This document shows, one piece after another, positions 1 through 7,462 of a stretch of DNA of 9,398 nucleotides (positions are counted from its first letter, which is position 1; every line of letters starts with the position of its first letter). The stretch comes from an uncultured Bacteroidia bacterium. GTDB lineage: Bacteria > Bacteroidota > Bacteroidia > Bacteroidales > Prolixibacteraceae. Location of the stretch: NCBI GenBank assembly GCA_903859795.1, contig CAIOOC010000676.1:1-9398 (forward strand), given 5' to 3'. Below the pieces are notes generated by a model. The model was not told the DNA's origin. It saw only the letters and a program-made list of their open reading frames with translations, and searched no databases. The position numbers and the translations under genes are program-made.

Positions 1-999
1 AATTCTAAACAACGTCACAAGTCTGTCTTTTGAAATACCAACTCCATTATCGCCTACCGAAACGATCAACTGATCAGTTTTCTCTTCAGCTGCTATTGTA
101 AATTTTCCGTTGGGATGGGTAAATTTTATACCATTTGAAATCAAATTTCTCAATATAGTTTTAATCATTGCCTTGTCGGCAGAGACCTGAACTTGATGTG
201 GCAGGATAGTTACAATTTCAATTGATTTTGTATTTGCTATTTCCTTAAACAAAAGTATCTGTTCATTTATAAGGGAAACCATTTCAAGATATTCCGGAAT
301 TAAGTCCATTCTCCCGGATTGAGACTGCGCCCATTCAAAAAGATTGGTTAGCAAATCCATTGCCCTCAGAGAAGATTGATGTATTATTTTCGCAAATTCG
401 TCAATACGTTCATAGTTATTTTTACTGATCTGTTCATGAAGCTGATTGCTAAATCCGATCACCGAATTGAAGGGACTTTTCAGGTCATGGGCAATAATTG
501 AAAAAAACTTGTCTTTCGTGGCGTTTAATTCGATGAGCTTATTTTCATTTTCTTTAATCTCAGTGATATCGTAGCATGATCCAATATATCCTAAAAAAGA
601 GTTGTCCAAATCATAGAACGGCCTTCCAAAATCACGTATCCAACGATATTCGCCAAATTTATTTTTCATCCGATACTCCATCAAAAAGGGTTCTCTTTTA
701 TCAAACGAAGAAACGTAAGTTTGCAGGCAGGCATCGAAATCATCAGGATGAACACCTTCAGCCCAGCCATTTCCAAATTCCTGTTCCATTGTTCTGCCTG
801 TGAAATCAAGCCAGGTCTTATTAAAGTAATCACACAACTTATCAAGGCGGGAACGCCAGATCAAAGCCGGAAATTCTTCAAATATTTTAAGGTACAATTC
901 TTTGGCTTTGGTAATCTCGATCTGTTGTTGTTTCAGAACTGAATTTTCGGCTTCAAGTTCTTTTAATCTCTCTTTCAAAGGATGGGATTCTTTTTCCAT
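1..999 (-). CDS. PAS-domain sensor histidine kinase, C-terminus cut by window edge
   Basis: Reading the minus strand from the ATG at 999-997 gives 333 uninterrupted codons running off the left edge, so the end of the ATP-binding domain is missing. Residues about 8-42 are rich in Leu, Glu, Lys and Gln and look like a short coiled coil. Residues about 43-150 form a PAS/PAC sensor domain (FNKTWLDFTGR, HPDDF, GEYRWIRDFGRPFYD, GYIGSCYDITE). The dimerisation H-box follows with the phospho-accepting His at 171 (SIIAHDLKSPFNSVIGFS). The N-box is at about 281-294 (TILRNLISNGIKFT) and the G1 box at 317-322 (DNGVGI). There is no signal peptide or membrane segment, so the kinase should sense a cytoplasmic signal. 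Its partner regulator is not in view. It lies 380 bp downstream of the glucanase genes on the same strand, so a role in controlling them is possible but not shown. The upstream sequence has only a weak purine stretch as ribosome-binding site. The family call is firm; the signal is unknown. Confidence 0.93.
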   Translation of the reverse strand, partial: MEKESHPLKERLKELEAENSVLKQQQIEITKAKELYLKIFEEFPALIWRSRLDKLCDYFNKTWLDFTGRTMEQEFGNGWAEGVHPDDFDACLQTYVSSFDKREPFLMEYRMKNKFGEYRWIRDFGRPFYDLDNSFLGYIGSCYDITEIKENENKLIELNATKDKFFSIIAHDLKSPFNSVIGFSNQLHEQISKNNYERIDEFAKIIHQSSLRAMDLLTNLFEWAQSQSGRMDLIPEYLEMVSLINEQILLFKEIANTKSIEIVTILPHQVQVSADKAMIKTILRNLISNGIKFTHPNGKFTIAAEEKTDQLIVSVGDNGVGISKDRLVTLFRI

Positions 1000-1379
1000 A
1001 TTGCTCTTATATAAGGCTTTATCTGGATTCCTGCACATGCGCGACAAATCATTTCAATGGATTTTAATGATTTACCATTACTCTTTAAGTTGAAGCACAT
1101 GTTCCTGTAAAAGTATGCAAAATATCATTTCCAAAGATCATTTTGATAGCAAATAAATGACATTAGTCATACTTAAATGACTGTAAAAACTCCAGGAAGA
1201 ATAGAGAAAATAAATTTGAAATCAATCCAGATTACAAAATCAATGGATAATTATATTAGGCTATATCAGAAATAAAGCTCTCTAAAGGCAAAATCCGACT
1301 TTACCCCGTTTTAAAGTGGAGGATGACAATTCAGTTGATTACAATTGCCTGCTCATTAACACAATCCCAAAGCTATCTC
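1000..1379. other. Non-coding gap between GH30 gene and kinase gene
   Basis: No credible reading frame is seen on either strand. Because both flanking genes point left, the gap should hold the end of the GH30 transcript and the start of the kinase transcript. On the GH30 side there is an AT-rich 6-bp stem (ACTTTA at 1298-1303 with TAAAGT at 1312-1317) and a weaker stem around 1325-1349. Neither is followed by a proper T-run, so no terminator is called. On the kinase side there is a cluster of ATGAC/GTCAT half-sites, listed separately. Confidence 0.6.
1150..1182 (-). promoter_or_regulatory. Alternating ATGAC/GTCAT half-sites, possible operator with degenerate -7 box
   Basis: Three half-sites alternate in orientation: ATGAC at 1157-1161, AGTCAT at 1165-1170 and ATGACT at 1177-1182. 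The first and second form an inverted repeat with a 4-base spacer; the second and third form a perfect 6-bp inverted repeat with a 6-base spacer. On the minus strand they lie just upstream of and touch TTTATTTG (1157-1150), a poor match to the Bacteroidota -7 box TAnnTTTG. That is where a repressor or activator of the kinase gene could bind. The symmetry is directly visible; the regulatory meaning is inference, and such short AT-rich palindromes also arise by chance. Confidence 0.25.
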
Positions 1380-2783
1380 TTACCAAATATAGGTTCCAAC
1401 AGCTCCTTTATCGAGGGAAGAGGAAGCTGTTTTCCCTAGAATACTTATGTTAAAATTCTTCTTAATACCGCTATTATTCTGTACAATGAGCACAGTTTTC
1501 CCATCGGGGGTTTTGAACGCTACATTTGGCAAAGAGTCACTTGTATTTGACCCGATACGCACTGAACCCGGCCTGACAAACTTTGCCGAATGAGCAAGGA
1601 TATACCATGCCGGGTTACGGGTAATATTATTTCCGTCAATTGTAATTGTTCCCAGGCATTCAGTACACCCCCCGACGGTATGCGGGTCGTTTTTCGGATC
1701 TGCAGCAAGGTTCCACTCAAGCACTGTCCGACACCAGTTTCGGGTTGCCCCAATGATCAGGGTTCTTACGTGCCATGCCAGTTCGATTGCAAATTTTCCG
1801 GGGGCTCCAACCCATTGTTCCGTGAAATAGAGATTTTTATCAGGAAAGGCATTATGCACGGCTGTCAGAGTATCAATCTTTCCACCATAAAGATGAAAAG
1901 CAGAACCGTCAACATATTTTGCGGCTTCAGCATCCTTAAGAATAGTCAATGGATAGTCCGGACGGTCTGCATTATGGTCATAAATTATTATTTTTGTTTT
2001 AATTTTGGCAGCTTTGAATGCCGGACCCAGACTTCGCCTGATAAACTGAGCCTGATCTTCAGCAACCATGTACATACTTGGTGTATTACCAGGATGAAGC
2101 GGTTCATTTTGAATAGTAATCGCATCAATGTTGATCCCTTGGCTTTTCATTCCCTCAATGTATTTCACAAAATAAAGGGCGTAGGCATCAAAATATTCAG
2201 GTTTTAAACTCCCTCCCCTTGCATTATTATTCGTTTTCATCCAGGTTGGGGCCGACCAGGGTGAGCCCAAAATTTTAATGTCCGGATTAATGGTCAGAAT
2301 CTCCTTCAACACGGGAATCAGGTCCGCCTTCTCAATATCGAGGGAAAACCTTGACATTTCAGGATCAGTTTCTCCGACAGCAATATCATCATACGAAAAA
2401 ACGCTGTCACTCAAATCGGAAGCCCCGATGCTGATTCGCAAATAACTGATTCCTAAATTATTCCCATCAGTTGAAAATAATTCTTTCAGGATTGCGCTCC
2501 TGCTACCTTCATCCATACGGTGAAGTAAAGTTGCACTGCCACCTGTAAGGCAATTCCCAAAACCGTCAATAGACTGAAAAGTCTGTGCAGGATCGATCAA
2601 AATGACGGGATCCTGGCTAATCTTGTTTTCACCATTAAAAACAAACCTCCGAGGTTGAAACAAGATATTCGTTTCAGGGCTTGTAACCCAAAAAACTCCT
2701 TCTGAACTTAATGGATTGGTCTGACCATATCCACTGCTATTCAATAAGGTGAGAACCAAAATGGAAACTATCAGATAGTTCAT
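1380..2783 (-). CDS. Secreted GH30 family beta-glucanase (likely beta-1,6), second tandem copy
   Basis: This 467-residue protein is a complete glycoside hydrolase family 30 enzyme. It starts with a cleavable signal peptide (MNYLIVSILVLTLLNSSGYG), probably cut before Gln21, with no lipobox Cys, so it should be periplasmic or exported. The family's opening motif lies at 71-83 (SIDGFGNCLTGGS), then SYLRISIGASDLS at 113-125 and SPWSAPTWMK at 174-183. The acid/base Glu is 227 in TIQNEP and the nucleophile is Glu322 in YFTEQW. A GGCxxCxG motif (Cys373, Cys376) may form a disulfide. The C-terminal beta-sandwich holds AFKTPDGKTVLIVQNNSG and ends in TYIW. In GH30 the subgroup closest in motif style includes beta-1,6-glucanases and glucosidases, which fits a GH17 neighbour. 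It follows its paralogue by 52 bp and is likely co-transcribed with it. Exact linkage and endo or exo mode cannot be read from sequence. Confidence 0.93.
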   Translation of the reverse strand: MNYLIVSILVLTLLNSSGYGQTNPLSSEGVFWVTSPETNILFQPRRFVFNGENKISQDPVILIDPAQTFQSIDGFGNCLTGGSATLLHRMDEGSRSAILKELFSTDGNNLGISYLRISIGASDLSDSVFSYDDIAVGETDPEMSRFSLDIEKADLIPVLKEILTINPDIKILGSPWSAPTWMKTNNNARGGSLKPEYFDAYALYFVKYIEGMKSQGINIDAITIQNEPLHPGNTPSMYMVAEDQAQFIRRSLGPAFKAAKIKTKIIIYDHNADRPDYPLTILKDAEAAKYVDGSAFHLYGGKIDTLTAVHNAFPDKNLYFTEQWVGAPGKFAIELAWHVRTLIIGATRNWCRTVLEWNLAADPKNDPHTVGGCTECLGTITIDGNNITRNPAWYILAHSAKFVRPGSVRIGSNTSDSLPNVAFKTPDGKTVLIVQNNSGIKKNFNISILGKTASSSLDKGAVGTYIW

Positions 2784-2835
2784 AATTTGTAACTGATTAT
2801 AATTTCAAGATCAATATTCATCTTCCCGGCAATTA

Positions 2836-4281
2836 TTACCAGATAAAGGTCGCAACAGAACCACTATCCAAAACCGGAGTGGTCCATTTATTTTGGTACA
2901 TGATGTTGAATATAGCTCCTCCGGTTCCATCATTTTCGACAATCAGAACCCTTTTCCCATCCGGCGTTTTAAAGGCAACACAATTTAAATTACCAGCAGG
3001 ATTGCTTGTAATGCGTACTGAACCAGCAGGTATAAATTTAGAAGCATGCGCTACGATATAATATCCGACATTCCTGGCAAAATTACTACTTGTATTTATC
3101 GTTATTGCTCCTTTACAGGTGTTGCAACCACCGGAGGTATGAGGTTGAAAGGCAGCATCGCTGGCCAGGTTCCATTCCAAAGCCACTTTACTCCAGTTTA
3201 CCATTGAACCGATGATTACATTTTTTAAATGCCATCTGAAGTCACCTCCAAAATCGCCTGTGGATGAGGTATATTGCTCTGTAAAATAAACATTTTTATC
3301 AGGGAAAGCATTGTGAACTGTAGATAACGCACTGATATCACCTCCATAGAGATGAAAAGCAGAGCCATCGACATAACGGTTTGCAGCAGCATCACCAAGT
3401 ATGGATAAGGGGTAATTAGGCTGATCACAGTTGTGGTCGTATACAACAATCTTTGTCATCAGATTTGCAGCTTGTAGTGCCGGACCCAGGTTATCCCTAA
3501 TAAAAGTCGTCTGCTCCACTGCCGACATTACCATGCTTGGATTATTACCCGGATTCAGTGGTTCATTCTGTGGCGTAATAGCCGTAATTGTAATCCCCAA
3601 GGCCTTCATTTTTTGTAGATATTTCACAAAATACTGAGAATAAACCGTATAATTCGAAGGCAATAAACTTCCGCCAATGAAGCTGTTGTTATCTTTCATC
3701 CAAACCGGTGCTGACCATGGTGTAGCAATAATCTTAATTGCGGGATTTATTGCAAGGATTTCCTTTAAAAGGGGGATTAGATCAACTGTATCAGCGGCAA
3801 GACTAAAGTTCGTGAGGTTTAAATCAGTTTGACCGTTTGGTATATCATCATACGAGAAAGGCGCAGTATTTAAATCGGATGCACCAATGCTGATTCTCAA
3901 ATAACTGATTGAGATTGAAGTGGTGTCTGCTCCAAATAATTCCTGTAATAATTTTTGCTTGGTGGATGATCCTAACGAATTGATTACCTGGGCACTTCCA
4001 CCAGTCAGAGTATATCCGAAACCATCAATAGTCTGAAAGGTTTGAGTATCATCTACTGAAATTGTCGGATAAGTATTTGCAACAGAGCCAAATCCAAGCA
4101 CAGTGGTTTGCTTTGTAAGTAACACCGACTGATCTGATTTAGTCAACCAAAAGGCCACCTCATTCTTGACCACAGGGGCTGGCTTAACAGGCCCAGGCAT
4201 GGGGCTAACACTTGACTTTGAGCATTTTAAAAACATCATGGCCAAAATCATCAGCAAAGCAAAATTCCTAACTATTTTCAT
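2836..4281 (-). CDS. GH30 family beta-glucanase, putative lipoprotein, first tandem copy
   Basis: A full-length GH30 hydrolase, clearly paralogous to the next gene. The frame is open from an ATG at 4326-4324, but the ATG at 4281-4279 is preferred: it starts directly with a lipoprotein-like leader (MKIVRNFALLMILAMMFLKC), and the -7 box at 4315-4308 would place the transcript start after the upstream ATG. The Cys at residue 20 would be lipidated; Lys just before it is unusual for a lipobox. A Ser/Pro/Lys-rich linker follows. Counting from the preferred start, the acid/base Glu is 240 (TPQNEP) and the nucleophile Glu335 (YFTEQY). GFGYTLTGGSA, SYLRISIGASDL, TPWSAPVWMK, GGCNTCKG and the C-terminal AFKTPDGKRVLIVEN block are also present. 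Predicted action is on beta-1,6-glucosidic linkages, on the outside of a membrane; inner or outer-surface placement is not decided. It probably leads a two-gene unit with the second GH30. Confidence 0.92.
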   Translation of the reverse strand: MKIVRNFALLMILAMMFLKCSKSSVSPMPGPVKPAPVVKNEVAFWLTKSDQSVLLTKQTTVLGFGSVANTYPTISVDDTQTFQTIDGFGYTLTGGSAQVINSLGSSTKQKLLQELFGADTTSISISYLRISIGASDLNTAPFSYDDIPNGQTDLNLTNFSLAADTVDLIPLLKEILAINPAIKIIATPWSAPVWMKDNNSFIGGSLLPSNYTVYSQYFVKYLQKMKALGITITAITPQNEPLNPGNNPSMVMSAVEQTTFIRDNLGPALQAANLMTKIVVYDHNCDQPNYPLSILGDAAANRYVDGSAFHLYGGDISALSTVHNAFPDKNVYFTEQYTSSTGDFGGDFRWHLKNVIIGSMVNWSKVALEWNLASDAAFQPHTSGGCNTCKGAITINTSSNFARNVGYYIVAHASKFIPAGSVRITSNPAGNLNCVAFKTPDGKRVLIVENDGTGGAIFNIMYQNKWTTPVLDSGSVATFIW

Positions 4282-4307
4282 TCGGGTTGTTCGTAAGTAA
4301 TGAATTA

Positions 4308-4315
4308 CAAAATTA
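4308..4315 (-). promoter_or_regulatory. Bacteroidota -7 promoter box before GH30 pair
   Basis: On the minus strand this reads TAATTTTG, an exact match to the Bacteroidota housekeeping -7 consensus TAnnTTTG. It lies 26 bp upstream of the preferred GH30 start at 4281, leaving a short leader of about 20 bases. No convincing -33 TTTG was found at the expected spacing, so this is a half-supported promoter. It falls inside the longer frame beginning at 4326, which argues against that upstream start. Confidence 0.45.
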
Positions 4316-4413
4316 GCTTTAATCAATAGATTTTAATCGGCTAATAAGGTTTGGTATAAGATAAGCATCAACCTTTTTGGGTGGCCATCTTTTAAAATAA
4401 TAAGCAAAAATTT

Positions 4414-4448
4414 ATCTCATCCATTAATCTTCAATGATTAGTGGAGAT
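4414..4448 (-). terminator. Hairpin after symporter gene, possible weak terminator or processing site
   Basis: CCATTAATC (4421-4429) pairs with GATTAGTGG (4436-4444) through nine positions, one of them a G-T wobble, around a 6-base loop. The stem continues with T4420-A4445 and, past a bulged A, two more pairs. Read on the minus strand it is followed by AAATTTTTGC, a short interrupted T-run. It stands 28 bp after the symporter stop and about 100 bp before the -7 box of the GH30 pair, which suits a partial terminator, or an mRNA-stabilising 3' end, separating the two units. The stem is AT-rich, so efficiency is doubtful. Confidence 0.35.
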
Positions 4449-4475
4449 ATGTAAACAAAAAAATAAAATAACTCA

Positions 4476-5843
4476 CTAGCTACTACTTTTTTCATCTATC
4501 GCTCTTCTTGCCTCCAAATCATTTTTCATTAATTCGGTGGTCCGGGAGTCAATTTTGTAAAAAATCATAAACAAGGCGCACGACATGTATAAAATTCCAG
4601 GAATAACAGAAACCAATAATTTTATTCCTGTAATCGCTGTATCATTTTGGACAGCATTAGGGACGAAACTGGATGCGGCTAAAATCCACCCTGCAATGGC
4701 TGCTCCAATTCCCCATCCCGCTTTTTGAGCAAATACCGCAGCCGAGAAATATAAACCCGTAGCCCGGCGACCAGTGGTCCATTCGCCATAATCGGCCGAA
4801 TCGGCGATCATAGTCCAAAGCAAAGGTACTGCGGGGGCATAGGCCATTTTTGCAATAATATTGAAAACATATATTGTGGTCAGATCTGAAACACCAGGCA
4901 AATAAATGAGCATAAAAAATAATCCGGAAATTAATGAACTGCCAATAAAGACATTTCGGTTCCCAAATCGTTTGGCCAAAGGTTTTGATAGTGGTAATGC
5001 CAAAATAAGTGCAACTGTGCCTATCACATTAAAAAGCTGAACATTATTTTCGCGACCCAGGTAATATTTGAAATAATAAGCTATCGCAGCATTCTGCATC
5101 GCAAACATGATGAACGAGATGATACCAACCAGGGCCAGAATGATCCATGCCTTATTTTGAAACAGGTTTTTTACATCTTCTTTTAACGAATTCTCCTGTG
5201 CTTTTGGTGGTCGAACTCTTTCTTTGGTCGTTTTGAACGTAATGAAGAAGAAAACCAGACTCAAGCCAGCAAATAAAAATACGGTATATTGAAATCCGCG
5301 GGCTTTATCACCACCACCAAAAAATTCTGCCAGTGTCAGGGCAAGTCCGGTGACCACAAATTGTCCGGTAAAGCCAGCAATAAAACGGTAGGTGTTTAAT
5401 CCCGCACGTTCGTAGGTATCGTCGGTCATAACTGCTCCAAGGGCTGAATAGGGTAAGTTAATTGCAGCATAAGCTGTCATTAAAAGTACATACGTTGCTC
5501 CGGCATAAATGATTTTTCCGGCTCCTCCGAGATTTGGTGTCGTAAAAGTCAAAATGGCCAGTATTGCATATGGAATAGCGCCGTATAATATATAAGGGCG
5601 GAATTTCCCCCAGCGGGTATTCGTTCGGTCAGAGACTATACCAATAACCGGATCGATGGCCATATCCCAAAATCTGGCCACAAGCATAATAGTTCCAGCT
5701 GCAGCTGCTGAGATCCCATAAATATCGGTATAAAAAAACAGGAGCCAGAATCCAACCATATCCCATACAAAGTGCGAGGCGGTATCACCTAAGCTATACC
5801 CGATTTTTTCCTTAAGTGAGAGTTTTGATACAATTTCATTCAT
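4476..5843 (-). CDS. GPH/MelB-family sugar:cation symporter
   Basis: A 455-residue inner-membrane transporter of the glycoside-pentoside-hexuronide (GPH) branch of the major facilitator superfamily, with about 12 hydrophobic helices and the usual length for the family. Hallmarks are visible: IGYSLGD at 14-20 with Asp20, the WDMAIDPVIGIVSDRT stretch with Asp60, Asp64 and Asp72, RWGKFRPY at 77-84, and NLPYSALGAVMTDD at 129-142 followed by YERAG. In MelB the equivalent acidic residues on helices I, II and IV bind sugar and the Na+ or H+ coupling ion, so this copy appears to have a full set. The charged loop at about 203-230 joins the two halves. It begins 63 bp after the other symporter gene with no terminator between, so the two are probably co-transcribed. 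From the neighbouring glucanases the cargo is inferred to be glucose or short beta-gluco-oligosaccharides; the sequence alone does not show it. Confidence 0.92.
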   Translation of the reverse strand: MNEIVSKLSLKEKIGYSLGDTASHFVWDMVGFWLLFFYTDIYGISAAAAGTIMLVARFWDMAIDPVIGIVSDRTNTRWGKFRPYILYGAIPYAILAILTFTTPNLGGAGKIIYAGATYVLLMTAYAAINLPYSALGAVMTDDTYERAGLNTYRFIAGFTGQFVVTGLALTLAEFFGGGDKARGFQYTVFLFAGLSLVFFFITFKTTKERVRPPKAQENSLKEDVKNLFQNKAWIILALVGIISFIMFAMQNAAIAYYFKYYLGRENNVQLFNVIGTVALILALPLSKPLAKRFGNRNVFIGSSLISGLFFMLIYLPGVSDLTTIYVFNIIAKMAYAPAVPLLWTMIADSADYGEWTTGRRATGLYFSAAVFAQKAGWGIGAAIAGWILAASSFVPNAVQNDTAITGIKLLVSVIPGILYMSCALFMIFYKIDSRTTELMKNDLEARRAIDEKSSS

Positions 5844-5906
5844 AAATGGCAGTTATTATTAATCGTGAATACTGTTTACTCGTTTGATAATAAAAAGGGA
5901 ATATTG

Positions 5907-7364
5907 TCAGCAGATTACTTCATTTTCACCCTGATGATGCACATCTCCTCTTCGTAAGATTAATGCTTCCCTGATTTCATGTGATTTTTCTTCAGTGACG
6001 TCATATTTCCACATGATAAGAATAGCCATAATACCAGTAATCACAGGGATCACAATGTCGGCAATACGCAGGTTAGTAATAGTTGTTGCCGACTGAATCG
6101 TTGCATTCTGATCGAATCCAACCCAATTTAAGACAGCACCACTTGTTAGTAACGCGACGGCAGTGCCCAGTTTCACCATCCACCAGTAAACCGCACCAAA
6201 AGTGCCTTCACGCCGTGTACCGTTATTCAATTCATCTAAATCGCAAACATCGGCAGTCATCGACATCATCAGGGTAAACAAGCCACCAATACCAAAGGAG
6301 AGAAATGGGATCGGCAAGAACATTAACCATGGATTTGCCGGATTAAAACCCCACCATTTCAGGATGTACCCCACCATTGAGATTAACGTTGCCACTACAA
6401 ATGCATTCTTTTTACCAATTTTTTGGGAAACATAGGTTATGATTGGAATTACAAGAATGGCAGTCGCCACTGCACTAATAGTACCAAACCAGGCTGGCCA
6501 TTGCCCCGCAGCGCCCGTATCACCTTTAAAAAGGTAAAAAATGATGATAAAAAACGCAAATTGAGCGATGGTTTGAAAGCCGTTAAAAATCAGGAAAGTT
6601 GCCCCGCATAATTTTAAGAAAGGCTTACATGTTATGGTTTGTTTTATGGCACCAATAAATTCCGCTGTGTTGGCGGCAAGGTCTTTCCAGGATAACTTCG
6701 ATTTTTCAATTGTTTCGGGTAAAACCATTTCTTTACAAAATATGGCAGGCAATATTCCAAGAATCATACATAATCCGCCCACCCAGATGGAAAGATGTCG
6801 TGCCCCTTCCGGCGCAGTATTGTAGAACTTCTGGTCATAAATAATCACCCAGAACCAGGGGGCAATCATCCAGGCAATCTGGCCCATCCATTGAGATACA
6901 GCCATCAGCCGTGTCCGTTCGTGATAATCGGGACTCATCTCATATCCCAAACCGATAAGAGGTGCAGCAAAGATTGTATAACCAATATAAAAAAGTATCG
7001 ACAGGCCTAAAAAGTAAAAGAAGTTATACATCTGGGAGTTCTCGGGGTACAATTGCCACATGACCATAAATGTTAAACCGGCTATAATGCTTCCCAAAAA
7101 AATATAAGGTTTTCTTCTGCCCCAACGTGACCGGGTATTGTCGGAGATATATCCCATTACCGGATCGATGATTGCATCCAACAACCTGGGAAGTGCTGCC
7201 AACAATCCGGCAAGTAATGGATTCATTTTCAGAGCAAGAACAAGAATAATCATGAAAATACCGAGAGCTGCAGGTAATAATTGGTTCGCCAGGCTACCGG
7301 ACCCAAACGCAATTTTTTCTCCAAATGGGACTATGTCTTCAGGAGCTGTTTTAAAGTGAGCCAT
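5907..7364 (-). CDS. Divergent GPH-family MFS sugar transporter
   Basis: A 485-residue polytopic membrane protein of the same transporter family as the next gene but only distantly similar to it. The family signature is present at 62-86: LDAIIDPVMGYISDNTRSRW with Asp63, Asp67 and Asp75, then GRRKP. APLIGLGYEMSPDYHERTRL at 134-153 corresponds to the helix IV loop. It differs at the first helix: KIAFGSGSLAN places Ser24 where the partner and MelB have Asp, so sugar recognition or coupling may differ. The central cytoplasmic loop is about 210-250, and the tail from about 453 is hydrophilic (KYDVTEEKSHEIREALILRR and on). The start at 7364 is supported by an A-rich leader (AACTAAAAACAAACAA), and an imperfect -7 box, GATATTTG, lies at 7397-7390. 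It is 98 bp downstream of the GH17 gene. Substrate is inferred from context to be a beta-glucan fragment different from that of the second carrier. Confidence 0.9.
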   Translation of the reverse strand: MAHFKTAPEDIVPFGEKIAFGSGSLANQLLPAALGIFMIILVLALKMNPLLAGLLAALPRLLDAIIDPVMGYISDNTRSRWGRRKPYIFLGSIIAGLTFMVMWQLYPENSQMYNFFYFLGLSILFYIGYTIFAAPLIGLGYEMSPDYHERTRLMAVSQWMGQIAWMIAPWFWVIIYDQKFYNTAPEGARHLSIWVGGLCMILGILPAIFCKEMVLPETIEKSKLSWKDLAANTAEFIGAIKQTITCKPFLKLCGATFLIFNGFQTIAQFAFFIIIFYLFKGDTGAAGQWPAWFGTISAVATAILVIPIITYVSQKIGKKNAFVVATLISMVGYILKWWGFNPANPWLMFLPIPFLSFGIGGLFTLMMSMTADVCDLDELNNGTRREGTFGAVYWWMVKLGTAVALLTSGAVLNWVGFDQNATIQSATTITNLRIADIVIPVITGIMAILIMWKYDVTEEKSHEIREALILRRGDVHHQGENEVIC

Positions 7365-7462
7365 TTGTTTGTTTTTAGTTAATAGACATCAAATATCTCT
7401 GTGATTACTTTATAAAGGTTGGTTGTAAATGCTTAACTTATGCATCCAGGCCAATGTTTATC

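Noticed and set aside
576..1093. Overlapping short plus-strand frames
   Set aside because: All but the end of the last one overlie the PAS histidine kinase read on the minus strand, whose motifs are unmistakable.
1590..2207. 205-codon open frame on the plus strand
   Set aside because: It lies wholly inside the GH30 gene on the opposite strand, encodes a Cys- and Ser-rich product without family motifs, and has no own upstream signals; it is a shadow of the real gene.
4282..4326. Upstream ATG extending the GH30 protein by 15 residues
   Set aside because: The extra residues precede a complete lipoprotein leader, and the best -7 box lies within this stretch, so translation more likely begins at 4281.
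7390..7397. GATATTTG as a separate promoter for the transporter pair
   Set aside because: It misses the first T of the -7 consensus and no -33 element is found at proper spacing; kept only as a note in the gene entry.
7408..7417. CTTTATAAAG perfect palindrome between GH17 and the first transporter
   Set aside because: A single 10-bp AT-rich palindrome without a partner site or T-run is expected by chance in such DNA.
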